Assembly (NCBI GenBank): GCA_003116995.1
Contig: BDSL01000028.1
Coordinates: forward strand, 434,001 to 498,000
DNA from: Yamagishiella unicocca
Lineage: Eukaryota; Chlorophyta; Chlorophyceae; Chlamydomonadales; Volvocaceae
DNA length: 64,000 nucleotides
Direction: 5' to 3'
In this document: one piece after another, positions 11,601-23,700 of the stretch
Layout of the letters: every line of letters starts with the position of its first letter
Position numbering within the stretch: position 1 is the first letter of the stretch
Program-made: the position numbers and the translations under genes
The notes under the pieces: model-generated
The model's database searches: none
What the model saw: the letters and a program-made list of their open reading frames with translations, nothing else
What the model was told of the DNA's origin: nothing

Positions 11601-12948
11601 ACACGTCCAGAGCAAACGTCCAGCGCTCGGTGCGGTCCTGACCCAACAGGTACAGCGGCAGCTGGTACGCCGCGTCACCTGCCGTACCGGGAGAGGGGAC
11701 GAGCAAGGACGGGCGTGCGTTGTGCCGGGGGCGCAGGAGGGGGAGGGAGGTGCCGCCAGCTTGGCTCGCTGCATCAACGCTGCCGGCTGTGCCCTGAAGA
11801 GCCGTACTCACCCAAGCCGGCGGTCCTCGAGCATCCGGAAACACTGTACTTCCTGTCTGCCAATCGACAACAACGCAGCACACCGGCTAAGGCAGCCGCC
11901 ACAAACATGGCCGCAGTCCACACACACCCAGAGTGATTGTCGACGGCTTTCTACACGTATGCGACACGTGCCGTTCCACACGTCAGCCTTCCGCGGCGAT
12001 CCGTTCTCTGCTGGTTACCCACACGAGTTTGGGATCCTTACGGGGATTGCCTTACTGGGTCCATGCGGCTCCATTTCCATAATGCCCTTTCCCCCTCAGG
12101 CTCACCCTCCCCAAATATCTTGCCGACGACCGCCGTTGTCTTCGCACCAACAGGCGCCGTGCCGTTACTTGAACCCGACCCCGACTGCAAAAACACGCCC
12201 TTACGACACCGTTCGGCGTCTGCCCTGGAAAAATCCGACGCTACGGGGCCCCATTGAAGCCAGCCCAACCGCGGACAAAGTACAAATAAAAGCCTTTGCG
12301 CCGTTCTGCCATACTCCCAAGACTCCAAAGACTCCTCGTACCAGTGATCCCCGGGGCCGCAGCCCCCCATCGCGCTGAGGGGGGGCGCCGTCCCCATCCC
12401 GTTTGTTAGCCCTACTTACCGTTGACCCAGGTGAGACAGATGCTTTCGCTATTGAGATCCAGCTCCGGGTCCGTGGCATTCAAAAGCAGCGCCTGAAGGT
12501 CGGCGGCAGGCGACAAGCTGGCGCCACCTGCGCTTGTGGTGGCTGCTGTTCCAGTTCCTGGACCGCCAAAAGCGCCCGACTGCGACGATGTGCTCATGGG
12601 CCCGGCGCCGGAAGATTCGCGGACGCAGACTTCCCGACCGGCCACCACCACCAAGCTTACTTCGTCCTGCTTTGATGTACCGTCAAATTTAAGACGCCGG
12701 TCATATGTCCGATCCAGTGGGTTACCGGAGAAGTGCTGCGCTGGGAGCAGCAGCTGGGGGCATGCTGTCGGCAGGAGGGGCTGGGCATCTGCGAGCGAAA
12801 AGCGCCCCGATAACATGGAAGCCGGACCACCATTAGGGATCGCCGAAGCCGCTGAGGGCATCAGCTGTGCGCCGGCAGGTTCCGGCGAGGCTATTCGGCA
12901 GATGTCACCGTGCTGCATAGACTGACCCGCGCGCCCGGTTATCGGCAC
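8682..12948 (-). CDS. NudC-type NAD(H) pyrophosphatase (Nudix hydrolase), 7 exons, about 490 aa
   Basis: Proteins of this family cleave NADH or NAD-like dinucleotides to NMN(H) and AMP. Exons: 12420-12948, 11446-11678, 10320-10433, 9894-10016, 9611-9772, 9175-9300, 8682-8867 (1,473 nt, phase-consistent). The N-terminal domain has the family motif FSGNPLDR and ends ALSQWHQ. Next come a zinc ribbon (HKFCPRCGSP), then YPRTDPVVIML, the Nudix box built across exons 4 and 5 (GFVDQCESVEEAVRREVFEE), and the NADH-pyrophosphatase signature SQPWPV. The last exon carries IPPPLAIAHHLI and ends in RGRL, a weak peroxisomal-signal candidate. Odd points are a zinc ribbon that appears to lack its fourth Cys, Arg in place of the usual Gly at the end of the Nudix box, and a 27-copy minisatellite in intron 2. 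The start at 12948 is the most upstream Met; 12918 is an alternative. It is divergent from the YjbQ gene. Confidence 0.88.
10450..10989. repeat. 27-copy, 20-bp minisatellite in a Nudix-gene intron
   Basis: The unit GAGAGGGGCGGAGCGGTGGT is repeated 27 times with almost no divergence; some copies have GTGATG in place of GTGGTG, and one has AACGG. The array lies within intron 2 and ends about 16 bp from the 3' splice site, so on the gene strand its CT-rich complement supplies the polypyrimidine tract. It is open in all frames, which generates long spurious reading frames. Confidence 0.97.
11383..11461 (-). repeat. Triplicated exon-end/5' splice-site sequence
   Basis: The end of Nudix exon 2 (CGCAGTGGCACCAG followed by GT) occurs three times in tandem, with possible exon ends at 11446, 11418 and 11385. 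Using the second or third donor would add 28 or 61 nt and shift the frame, so the first is inferred to be correct. Confidence 0.7.
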
Positions 12949-13631
12949 GGCGTGAAAGTAATATTATAGAATTGCTTAGCCTAGTGTATGAGAGATGGAT
13001 TGTGTTAGCTAGGCCCACCAGCTACGCTGCACGTCTGCAGCACGACGTCATTCTGCTGTTCCCCGCAGCCGAGTAAAAAAACAGTACACTAAGCACGGGC
13101 TCCGGTGCGGGAGGACTCCACTGCACTGCAGTTGCTATTTACCGCTGGGCGTCAAGGTGACAGTACTGGTTTGAAAAAGCGGTCGCCACAGTAATACCGC
13201 AGCTGCACAGATGGCTACCCTATAACTTTCTGGACTGAGGGTTTCAGTATGTATATGCGTACTCAGGTTAGGACAGGGCAACTCAAGAGGCGAAACGACG
13301 CCGCGGTTAGCGAGGTTAGGTGATGGGGTGTAAAAGCAGGAAGTATGCCCCCTGGCTATAACGCGCTGTCCACGCGCGTCAATTTGGAGCGTAAACAGTG
13401 AGGATGTCTGCGTGTCTCCTTTTCAGTGGCATCCGTTTTGCCGTACGGACAAGGGTCAGTCCCAGATGCAAGTATGTTTGCCGCGCTATGATGCATCCCT
13501 GATTGCCGCGGACATCGATTATCACTTCATCACGGTGCATCCTGACCGCTCAGATCGAACTTCCCCGTTGGTGCGCAAGCTGTCCAAGCCCCAGACCCTA
13601 CGTGACCACCCAACCAAAACACATACTAGAC
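12949..13631. promoter_or_regulatory. Divergent promoter interval, Nudix gene / YjbQ gene
   Basis: About 680 bp separates the two start codons. I could not identify a convincing TATA box or defined motif. The interval presumably holds both 5' UTRs. A start for YjbQ upstream of 13632 (for example 13503) remains possible. Confidence 0.45.
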
Positions 13632-15257
13632 ATGCTAGCACATGTTGCAAAAACTTCTATGCCATTATCGCGGCCATCGCCTGCGGATGCGGGATGGTCG
13701 TCGCGGTCATCGAATTCATCGCGCTGTGCCTGCCGGGCCCCCGTAGCGATGTCACAGACGCGCCTCAAAAAGTCCTTTAGCTCCCGCAGCACCGTTGCGT
13801 GCAGCGCCATCAACGCGTCGGCTCCCCCAGGCGCCACCACGATCGTACTGGTCGCGTCCCCGCCCCCGCCCGCGGCCGGCGCGGCTCCACTGACCGCCCT
13901 CCTGTACCAATACCACCAGCTCGAGGTACCGCAGACCCCTCCGGGTATCTCCCTTATCGACGTGACGCCTCAGATTCGGCAACTGGTGTCACAGGTGGGG
14001 CCCGGGCGCCCTTGTCCGTGTGGGGATCGGGGTTGCGAGGAAAAGCCGTGTTACGGGGGGGGAAACCGCCTAGATCGGTGTAGGTGCGATGGGGTTATGG
14101 ATTGGCCTGGGTGGTCGCTACACCAGCCTGGTATTACCGTAGATGGGAACGTTAACTTGCGTTCAGGATGGTATTGCGTCCTGTCACCCGCGACTCCTGG
14201 ACCCGCAAAGACCGCGACCAGGGGGCGACAGCACTGCTGCCCCCTTCCACCGATGCCCTGTACGGCGTCCACATACACAGGCCGGCCTCCAGGAGGGCTG
14301 CGTGCACGTGCTGTCCCGCCACACCACCACCGCGGTCACCATTAACGAGAACGAGGAGCGCCTGCTGGACGACGTACGGCAGGTGCGTTGGCAGTTAGGG
14401 CCAACGGTCATGAGGGCGTCCGTCCGGTGACGGGACCAACGGACTGAAGCCCAATGACGAGCCAGTCCGTACCGGTTCTGCGCGCAGTGCTACGTTGCCC
14501 CCCACCTCCCTGGCTCGTCCCCTCGCTCGGTTCCCCTAAGGCCTTGAACTCCCCCCCAAAAAGCCCACCACGGCCTTGCCCTTCCCCCGCCTTCCCCGTG
14601 GCCCCCCGCCCTGCAGTTCCTGACGCGCCTGGCTCCTTCCACCGACCCCTACCTCCACAACGACCTGCACTTCCGCCCCGCGCCTGACAACTGGCCCGGC
14701 GGCTGGGCGGCCTGGGCGGCGCAGGAGCCGCGCAACGCTCACAGCCACCTGCTGAGCATGATGGTCGGGAATACGCTGACGGTGCCGGTGACGGGGGGGA
14801 AGCTGGCACTGGGCACATGGCAGGTGCGTGGTGGGGAGGGTTGGAAGGAAGACCCGTGGATGCGAGAAATGCCGTTTAAAACAGATGTTTCGAGATGCAT
14901 GCTGGAGGACTTGGTTGAGGGAACGAAAGACGGGCGGGTGGGGGACGTTATGGCTTTAGGCACGGCACGGCAGCTGTGACACGCAGCAGCCGCGCTGTCG
15001 GAAGCTCATAGTAGGGTCGCAAGGGGGCGCCGGAATGGATCATCCAGCATCCGCGCCCGCCGCACACGCACACATGCATTTCCACTCGGCTGCCAACCGT
15101 CACCTCGGACCTGCTCGCTCGTCCTACCCTACAACCTCCAATCTCCCATCAACCGCAGTCGGTAATGCTTGTGGAGCTGGATGGCCCCCGGCCGCGCACT
15201 GTCGGGGTGCAGCTAACGGGCCACGCGGTGCCGCCGCCGGGAGCTGCAGCGGCTTGA
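13632..15257 (+). CDS. YjbQ/UPF0047 family protein with plastid-type leader, 4 exons, about 256 aa
   Basis: YjbQ proteins (TIGR00149) are small conserved enzymes. The E. coli member can partly replace thiamine-phosphate synthase, but the physiological substrate is uncertain. Exons: 13632-13994, 14281-14382, 14617-14823, 15159-15257 (771 nt, all junctions phase 0). After a Ser/Arg/Ala-rich leader of roughly 90 residues come the family landmarks ISLIDVTPQIRQLV, HVLSRHTTTAVTINENEE, YLHNDLHF, the late His segment NAHSHLLSMMVGNTLTVPV, GKLALGTWQ, and VMLVELDGPRPR. The conserved His residues in RHTT, HNDLH and HSH are present. The leader resembles a chloroplast transit peptide, with a mitochondrial one as the alternative. 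Met 13659 or 13749 could also be the start. Intron 3 carries a copy of the dispersed repeat. Confidence 0.88.
14839..14931 (-). repeat. Dispersed intronic repeat, copy A (YjbQ intron 3)
   Basis: Read on the minus strand it contains the family core: CCAGCATGCATCTCGAAAC, then TCTGTTTTAAACGG, then CGCATCCACGGGTCTTCC. It is antisense relative to the host gene and starts 16 bp after the donor. Confidence 0.7.
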
Positions 15258-17774
15258 AGCAGGGACTTGAAGTAGGGACTTGAAACTTGGTGAAGCGGCG
15301 GCGGCCCCACACGCATCGGGTGAGCAGCAGTACCGAATGACGCTATCTTGACCATCATCAGCGGCTGCAGCTGCAGTAGCAGCGGGAGCACTGGTCGCGT
15401 TGCTGCCGGAGAGGCGGTGGGGCAGGGCGGCGCAGGTTTTTGCGCGAGCGCGTTCCGTTGGCAGTGTGGTTGCGAGACTTGGGCGGTGTTTGCGTGGATA
15501 CTTGCCGCTGGCCGCAATGGAATATAAGAGCTCGAATGTATACATATGTGCCTTATCGAAAGAATACTGCACAGTCGGTGTCGAGGAGGTGCCGATGTGC
15601 GTCTGGGCAACATGTGGAAGCACTAACTGGGGCTGTAGCTGGGGCAGGAGGACTCGCCCTTTTTTCCCGCGAGCCATGGCACTGAGAGTTGTGAGCCTGG
15701 TCCAGGGAGGGAGGTCCCCCCTGTAGCCGGACCTGAAGGTGCCGTTTCGTTGGAGGGTGGTGTGGTCGTGATCACCAACATTGCGCCCGATGGCTGTCCC
15801 CCACAAGTCCCTCACGGTCGGTCATAGTCAAAATCCCACCCTTAACATCTACTAATGGTACTACCAGCTGGCGCGGCAGTGCAGGCGCGGCACCTTACAA
15901 GTACATAGACACGCTAACCCGAAGCCGGGACCGTCCGGACCCAGCTGACGGCAGAGGGTTACCTCGTCAGGGGCTGCAATTGACATAGCGACTGTAAAAC
16001 ACCGTGACGTTACGCGTAACCGAAACCCAAATTTGCATTATGAGTACGATTAGCCCTATAATACTTGAGATGCATCCACCGGACCACTGCGGCACATCCG
16101 TGCGACGCAAAACCGTCGCCCTCGTGCCTGCTATCGCTGCGCTGGCCCACCGCCGCCGCCGTTTGCCTCGCCCCACAACCACACTCAATCCACACGTGTC
16201 ACGTCGCCGTTTCGGCAGCCTGTCATTCCGTACGACTGCCGTACACCTGGTGCCACCCTCACATCATTTCAGTAAGGGGGCCGCACGGCGGTTGGGGCTG
16301 GGGCTGCGCGCCCCCGACCCATGGGTCGTGCCCTGGAGCACACACACCCAAATTGACAAGACAGCAAGCGACCGATTGAGGCGGGCGCGCGACTTCCCGC
16401 CCTAAGAAATTGGACAAAGTAATATTGCGCAACATTTCTAAAAGCATTCCGCAACATTTCTAAAAGCATTCCAAACCTTACAGCCGTTCAATATCGAAGG
16501 TTAAAGTATCGATGTACCTTCGACACGACAGCCTTGGCCCCGCGGCTCACTGCAGCACTATGCGAGCGCTGGCAGTAGGACTGGGCAGGAACGGCGATGT
16601 GGCACGCAACAAGGTTTGATAGCAAGCATGTACCTGTCAAAGCAAAGTGTATGCCTGTCAAAGGAGGTCCATCCTAATGCGTCTGAATGCTTCTACGTCC
16701 ACCGCATCACGCCCCATGCTGCGGCCCTAGAATGTGAAGTAAATGCAAATAAACAACCGTACCCTCGACCCCCTGCCCAACGACCGCATCGCACCACAGG
16801 GGCCGCAATTTTCGTCGTGCATACGCGTATCCAATGACCGATAGGCCTCGGAGCAGAGAGCCGCGAGAGGCCCTGCGCCCCTTGTGCGTCAGTGATGGGG
16901 CGTTGTAAGGCGCTCCATCGCCGCGCCATGGTGCTGTTCGAACGCGTCCACGTGGCCTCTCATTTAAGGCCTTGCGACTAGCCATCGACAGCAGCTCGTG
17001 AGCGCGCTTGAATGTTTTCCGGCTGCGCCACCATTACCGCAACGGAAGGAATGAAGTCGCATAAGGACGCCGCCCTTGCAGGAGGGCAGCGCACAACGCT
17101 AAGCAATTTATTTCGCCGGGGCGGTGCGCACAGCCCAGAGCCATCACAGAATTCAACAGGATTAATCATGGCGCCGAGGAATGATCGCGCACGCACGCTC
17201 GGCAGTGGCCTCGCTGCATTTCGCCGCCCGCGATCAGCTGTGCAGGAACCAAAATCGCCTACTCGGCAACTCCAGGAGCCGCCAGCCGCCACGCCTGTCC
17301 ATGCCCCTGGTCAACCACCTTGCCCACTTTCTAACCAGCGAACCAGCCAGCCAGACCTGTCGGCCAGGCGAACCGTTGACCCTCGGCACACCTTCCACTT
17401 GGCAGCAAGGTAAGGTACTACCACACCGCACGGTAAGGTAACGACGCAACGCAACGTTGCACGGTCGCAACCAAGAAGTCGATCCAGGCCTTTCCAAACC
17501 CTACCCAAGGTCTTCATGGATGGGCTGGTCGGCTGCGGCACCTCCTCAACCACCCTCGCGAAAACTGCGTGTCGGTCTGCGCGCTCCAGTGCACTCCATC
17601 CTGCAAATCCTGAGAATCCATTGCCCTCCTCTCCTGACAGCGGCTCCTGAAGCATCGTCGTTATCGCCACTCGGCCGGTGCAGACCTATTAACGCCCAGG
17701 CGAGGCGTCCGCCGGGTCGGCCGGCAGCCGATAGGCCGCTCCTTCATCGTCATCTCCGAGATCTGGCGTGCAGA
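15258..17774. other. Convergent intergenic interval (YjbQ and matrix-protein 3' ends)
   Basis: This stretch lies between two converging stops and probably holds both 3' UTRs. Candidate poly(A) signals are TGTAA at 15993-15997 for the plus-strand gene and TGTAA on the minus strand at 16478-16482 for the matrix gene. A 22-bp direct duplication (GCAACATTTCTAAAAGCATT plus two bases) occurs at about 16429-16470. I see no convincing exon. Confidence 0.45.
15993..15997 (+). terminator. Candidate poly(A) signal TGTAA for the YjbQ gene
   Basis: TGTAA is the usual poly(A) signal of volvocine algae. This copy is about 735 bp after the YjbQ stop, within the normal 3' UTR range for the group. Chance occurrence cannot be excluded. 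Confidence 0.35.
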
Positions 17775-20700
17775 TCAGGGCACGTCCGACAGAGTCTTGT
17801 AGATTAGGGGATTTTTCGGGTAGAGAACCCGCCCGGTGAACCTGACCGACTCTATGACCGTGGGCAGGGACTCGGCAGGCGGCTCGAAGAGGGTAATGAG
17901 AACTCCCCCGGTAGCGCTGGCCCGGAGCGACCTCGGCAGCTTTGACTGGCTGCCGCTGTTCTTCACGGCCAGCCACATGCCGCTACGGGAGGGGGGCAGG
18001 TTGACGGTTAGCGTGCCGGGGCAGGGCGTGTTGTCGACATCTGAGACGTAGACTGGCTCGCCTAGGAAGCCCGGCACGGCTCGGAGGCTGTAAGAGATGT
18101 TGACGGCGGGCCAGGGCAACAACTGGATCTGCGCGTCCACGGAGGGCGTGCGGGTTGAGTGAGTGGTAACTTATGGAACTGGCGGCACAACTCGCGCACA
18201 AATAATGCCGGCGGAACGGTAGGATGAGGGACTGGGGTTCGGCGTGAAGCGAAGGGACCCAGGCTCACCATCTTGACGGCGGGGTTCTGGACCTCGCGGA
18301 TGTCGATGGTCTTGATTTGGGTCGGCTCACGGAAGTAGATGTAGACGTAGTACGGTGGCTGGGCCTCCCACCCAGACCCGCAGGTGCCGCACGTGTTATC
18401 AGCCCAGCAGATGGGTGCCTGGGGCCACACCTGTGGGAGCATCGGCCATGCGGTAAGGCAGGAGGACGGGTTTACGAAGGCATCCCTTAGGAGTTGCCTG
18501 TTGTGACTCGCACTGGGAGCACCGGGGTGGGCGTACCATGGATGATGAAGCCTGCACCAACCCACACCTGCCCGGAACCCAACACATGATGACGTGACAT
18601 CTACATCCTACCTCCCTCTTCCCCCCCCAGCAGCCCACCCCATCGTGACACCCTGCTTTTGGGCGACCCACCAGGTTCAGCTCGGCACGGTCATCTCTTT
18701 GAACCACAAAGTCCGGCGCATCGAACCACACGACCGGCCTGTGGCATCAGGGTGGAGTGGCGGGGGTGTGATGCGGGGCTGGCATGGACACACCTGACAC
18801 CGCCTCAGGGTGTGCACCCCAGGGGCCTCTCCCTTGCACGCACTGGCGGAGCATCGTACAGGGGTTCCATGGAGCATCTTACAGGGGTTCCGTAGAGCAT
18901 CTGGAAGCGCAAGTCGGAGGCTGTTGTCCATGACAAGATGTTTGTGAAGGGTGCGACTGCTAATGTCCTCCTGAAGGGATCCAAGATAGCAACCCACAAC
19001 GCACCTGGACTTGCCAATGGCACCCTGGCCAGTGATCCGAGTGACCTTAAGGGCGTTCGTCTTCCGGTAGGGTGGCGGCCGTGGTGGTGATGGTGGAGCA
19101 GCCTCGGTGATGCGGTACAGGCGCGATGCACCAATGGCGCTGGCCAGGTTGCCGAAGCGCAGTGCAGGTGGGGCGGACGGCCGCGGTGGCGGTGACAGGG
19201 CGCCTGGCGGCGGGGCGCTGGTTCCCGGCAGTGCCGGTGGTGGTGGTGGTGGCAGCTGCGCTGGTCGGAACTCCAGGATGTTGAAGGCAACCACCAGCGA
19301 GTAGGTGGTGCTGCTGTCGAGCGTCAGCCTGCACAGCGCAGCACACAAAAAGACGCACCCTCCACATCATCAGTTCCTTCTCATCGAAGCTGCGCAAAGC
19401 TGTACGATGGGTTTGGCAGGTAGGTGCTGGGTGCTGCGGCACGTGCCAACTTGAGCTGCGCACCCTTCCTGCCTCCCACCCACCCACCGACCCACCCACC
19501 TGCGGACAGCCCCCAGGGCCTCCTCTTCCGACTCCTGGATCTGCACGGGTGGAACGAGTGAGCTGGTCATTTGGTGTTGGGTGTCGTGTGTTGAGCGTGC
19601 GCGCATATACTGCAGGCGTGTGGGCTGTCGATGGAAAAGGATGTGGACATGTCGATGTCGACCAAAATCGCAGCCCCAAGCACCAACAAGGACATGCTCA
19701 ACCAAGGACCACACTCGCCATACCTTTTGCAAGATAGCCTCATGGCCGGCACCGTCACCATACTGCTCCGAAGCCGGCGCGGCACTGTGGTGCACAAGCA
19801 GGCTTATCCTGGAGCCGGGCATGGCCTCCTCCAGCTGGCTCCGAGACCAGGACCTCAGCGGTCCAGTGGACTTCCCTGCAAGGGCGCCATCCGCCCCGTC
19901 CAGGGCCACCTCAGCCGCCATGCGGCGTGCCATGATCGGGACAGTGACATTGTTGATCGTGACTGAGACGATGAAGATCTGCAAGGTGCATAAACCACGT
20001 GGCAAGGACATCAGTGGGTGGGGAGGTCAGGAGTCATTGTGGCATCACGCTATGGCCCTCTGGGGAGTCCCAAACCCAAGAACCCTCAATCGTGAAAGAT
20101 GTTTATCGTCATGTTCGGGCTTATTGATTGTCCCTCGTGATCCTCAGTTCCAGGAACACACCGAACTCCACGTAACTTCTGTCTTGATATCGTCTCAAAC
20201 TAAACTGTAAGTCATGAGCCTGCGGTACCATTGCTTCCATGTTACCAATGACACGCAGCGCGACGCACCTGGCTGATGTCCACGCCCAGGGCATCGGAGG
20301 CGTTGGCCTTGAACGCTGCCACAAAAGTGGCGATGGTCTCGACGGGGACAGACTCACCGGGCCCCGAGCAGCACTGGAACACCGATGGTACATCGGCGCC
20401 GTCAAAGAACGCCTCAAGGACATGGACGACAAGCTGGAGGCCGGGTGGAAGGGGTGGTGGCGGGCTGGTGGTGTCTGTTGTAGGGGGAGGGGGCTGGCTG
20501 GTAGGCGGGGTTGGGGGACTAGGGGGTGGAGGGGGGCTGGGGGGCGGCGGGTTGGGTGGTGAGGGAGCAGGGCTGGGGGGCGGTGGGCTGGTGGGCGGGG
20601 GGCTGCTTTTGGGTGGTGGAGGGGGTGGTGGTGGTGGGGAAATGGGTGGTGGCGGTGGTGACGGGCTGGGTGGGGGGGGTGAAGGCGGTGGGCTGGGGGA

Positions 20701-23700
20701 CGGGGGACTGGGTGGTGGAGGGCTCGGCGGTGAAGGCGAAGATACTGGGTTAGGTGGAGGGGGTGGGGGTGAAGGCGGCGGGCTGGGAGGCGGGGGTGGC
20801 GGCGACGGAGGGGGTGAGGGAGGTGGGCTAGGCGGAGGAGGAGAAGGTGGCGGGCTAGGCGGTGGGGGTGGAGGTGGTGGAGGTGGTGAGGGTGGTGGGC
20901 TAGGAGGAGGGGGTGAAGGTGGCGGGGTGGGCGGGGGTGGCGGGGGGCTGGGGGGAGATGGGCTGAGGGTTGGTGGTGGCGGTGGCGGCATGTCGATGGG
21001 AGGTGGAGGTGGTGGTGGTGGTGGTGATCGGGGTGGTGGAGGCGGAGGTGGTGATGGCCAATCAGGTGGCGGTGGCGGCGGGCTGGGGGGCGGCGGGCTG
21101 GGGGGGGTGGGCTGAGCGGTGACGGTGACGGCGGGGGGCTTGGGGGGGTGGGCTGGGTGGAGGTGAAGGCGGTGGGCTGGGTGGCGGCGGGCTGGGCGGT
21201 GATGGGCTGGGTGGCGGCGGGCTGGGTGGCGGCGGGCTTGGTGGCGGCGGGCTGGGTGGGGATGGGCTGGGTGGTGGCGGGCTAGGTGGTGGTGGGCTTG
21301 GTGGCGGCGGGCTAGGTGGCGGGCTTGGAGGTCGGGGGCTGGGAGACAGAGGTGAAGGTGGCGGGCTGGGAGGCAATGGTGAAGAGGTTGGGCTGGGAGA
21401 CGGTGGTGGAGGTGGGGGTGAAGGTTTAGGGGGTGGGCTAGGCGGAGTAGGCGACGGCGGTGGGCTGGGCGGCCGAGGTGAAGGCGGTGGGCTCGGTGGA
21501 AGAGGGCTTGTCGGAATAGGAGGTGGTGGGCTGGGAGGCACGGGCGATGTCGTCGGGATGGGCGGCGGTGGTGAAGGTGGTAGGACGCTAGCAGGAGGCA
21601 GTGGGGATGGAGGCTTGGGCGGTGGTGACGGGGGCGGTGAGGCTATGATCGACACACAGGGCTGCGATTCATAGGGGGCAAGTATGGAGGGGGGGCACCA
21701 ACGGCACAAGGGTACGGCAGTGAGGGCCCTCTCTTGGGCCTTGCCTGATGGTTTGGTGGCCGAAGATCTTAACGGAAATACGACATGCTTCGCTCCGTCA
21801 TAAAGTTACATATATAGACGTTTCGAGGAACACCTTTCACTATAGGTGCGAACCGGTGTGAGTCAAGAACCGATGGGAAAAGCCGCGAATACGACCTCTT
21901 CTCACCTCCAGCCCTACTCCTTTTCCGTCGCCTGCCCACCCACCCCGTCTCCTTCCCGTCCATGATTCGCACCTCCGCCACGACCTTGATCTTCCACCGT
22001 GAATCGGACAGGATGTCACCCGTGATGGCCTTCGCCTGGGCCTCCAAGGTGAAGATGTTGTACCCCTTCGTGGACAACGACTCGGCCTCCAGGAGCTACA
22101 TGTCGAAACACCGGAACCACAGGAAGGAACCGCACCCCGGTGTGGGTTGTCAGCTCAGCAACCGCACGCAGCAAGGGGTGGGAATGCAATCAGAGCCCCC
22201 AATCGGACCTCTCCTTTCCTCCCCCTCTGCATCCATCGTACACAAGGGCCCCAGGTCTACGCACCTCGGTCGCGTTGAACACGTACGACACATCGGTGGC
22301 CATCTCCGTACGCCACACGCGCTGTAGCGCCGGTAGCGTCAGCACCCAAATGAGCGAGCCTTTCCCCTGGCGGGGGCGGCCGGGGCCCACCAGCATCTCG
22401 GCCCGCCGCTTGGGCAATGTGCCGTCAAGTACCACGGCTGCGTCGCAGCGCAGTGTCAGGGAGTCTAGCGGCGTATCAGTGAAGGCGAAGACAGGCACCA
22501 CGTCGGTCGGGCGCGCGGGCTGGATGGGGCAGTTCATCACCTCGACCCAAGTCTGAGCGAACGGGAGCGTGCCGTACAGGCGGGGGAGGAGAGGACGGGG
22601 GCGGGGGGTGGAGGACGGGGGCCCGTTGTATTGGTGTTGGAGGCCGCACAGTACGGCAAGGGGGGAGCGGGAGGACCGTTGCGCATTGGGGGGGGGTGGC
22701 CAAGCAGCGACCCGTGTGTGGAGTCTGGGAGTCAGGGTTCAGCGATCCGAACCCCTCGGCGGATGCTGCTGCCTGCTGGGCGTTGTGCCCTTCCATCCCA
22801 TCGCCCATCCTGCCCAGCACCCCCCCAAGGCGCCCAGCGGACGTCCAGTCATCGCCACCGCTTCTCCTCCCCTGAAACCGTCCTGCCCGCCCCGCCCCGC
22901 CCCGCCCCTGCAACTCCAAGCGAGTGTCCCAAACGCTTCCCAGTCGGTTCATCTTAACGGAAAAAAGGGAAAAAGAACGGAACCTAACTACCAAAGTGCT
23001 GGCCTGTGGGTTTCTCCTCAAACCTCGTGTTCTTACGCTACCGCCGCTAGTAGGTTCATTTTTTCCTCCCACGTGACTACACGCGTTATGACGCTGGCCC
23101 GCCTGGTCCCCCGCCGCCTCACCTGGCCGGGCGCGAAGCGGCCGACGCCGTTACCCCAGCTCGGCGGCTCGGGCCAGCTGGGCTCGGTGCCAATCCAAAG
23201 CCGCACCTGCGAGGGGCACGGGGATAGCAGCATGGAGAAAGCAGTATTTTTTTAACCTGTGTTGTTACCACACGATTCGCCCTGTGCGCGTGCATCCTAC
23301 AGCAACGCCTACAGATCCATCCTTAGGTATGCTACAGACCCAGCTGCCGCCTGAGCTTCCCCATCGCGCCAAGCCGATGTTGTGACCGCGCACCATGAGA
23401 CGCTTGATGGCGGTGCCCTGACGCAGGTAATCCATCCCCGAGAAGGCACTGGCCGCGCTGGACGCATTGGATCCGGCCTTGTAGCTTGAGATGCCGTACG
23501 CGTACGGCGGATCCAGGCCAAGCGTGTCGTAAAAGCCCCAGACAAAGCTGGTGGCGTTGGCGCCGGTGCCCGCCATGATGGCCGACACATTGAGGCTGCC
23601 GGGGTCGATCACAAGGCTGCCGAGACAGGGCACGATTGCCGTGCCGCCCCAGGCGACGGTGACGTTGCCGCCGGCGGGCGGGACCGGCAGCATCGGCAGA

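Noticed and set aside
13598..13840. Minus-strand ORF with ELKDFLRRVCDIATG, which looks protein-like
   Set aside because: It lies exactly opposite the YjbQ leader exon, has no recognised family and no splice partners; the plus-strand chain is supported by four family-matching exons.
20276..21115. Long plus-strand Gly-rich ORF opposite the stalk exon
   Set aside because: It is the antisense shadow of the SPPP coding repeat; the minus-strand frame has splice-site and flanking-domain support.
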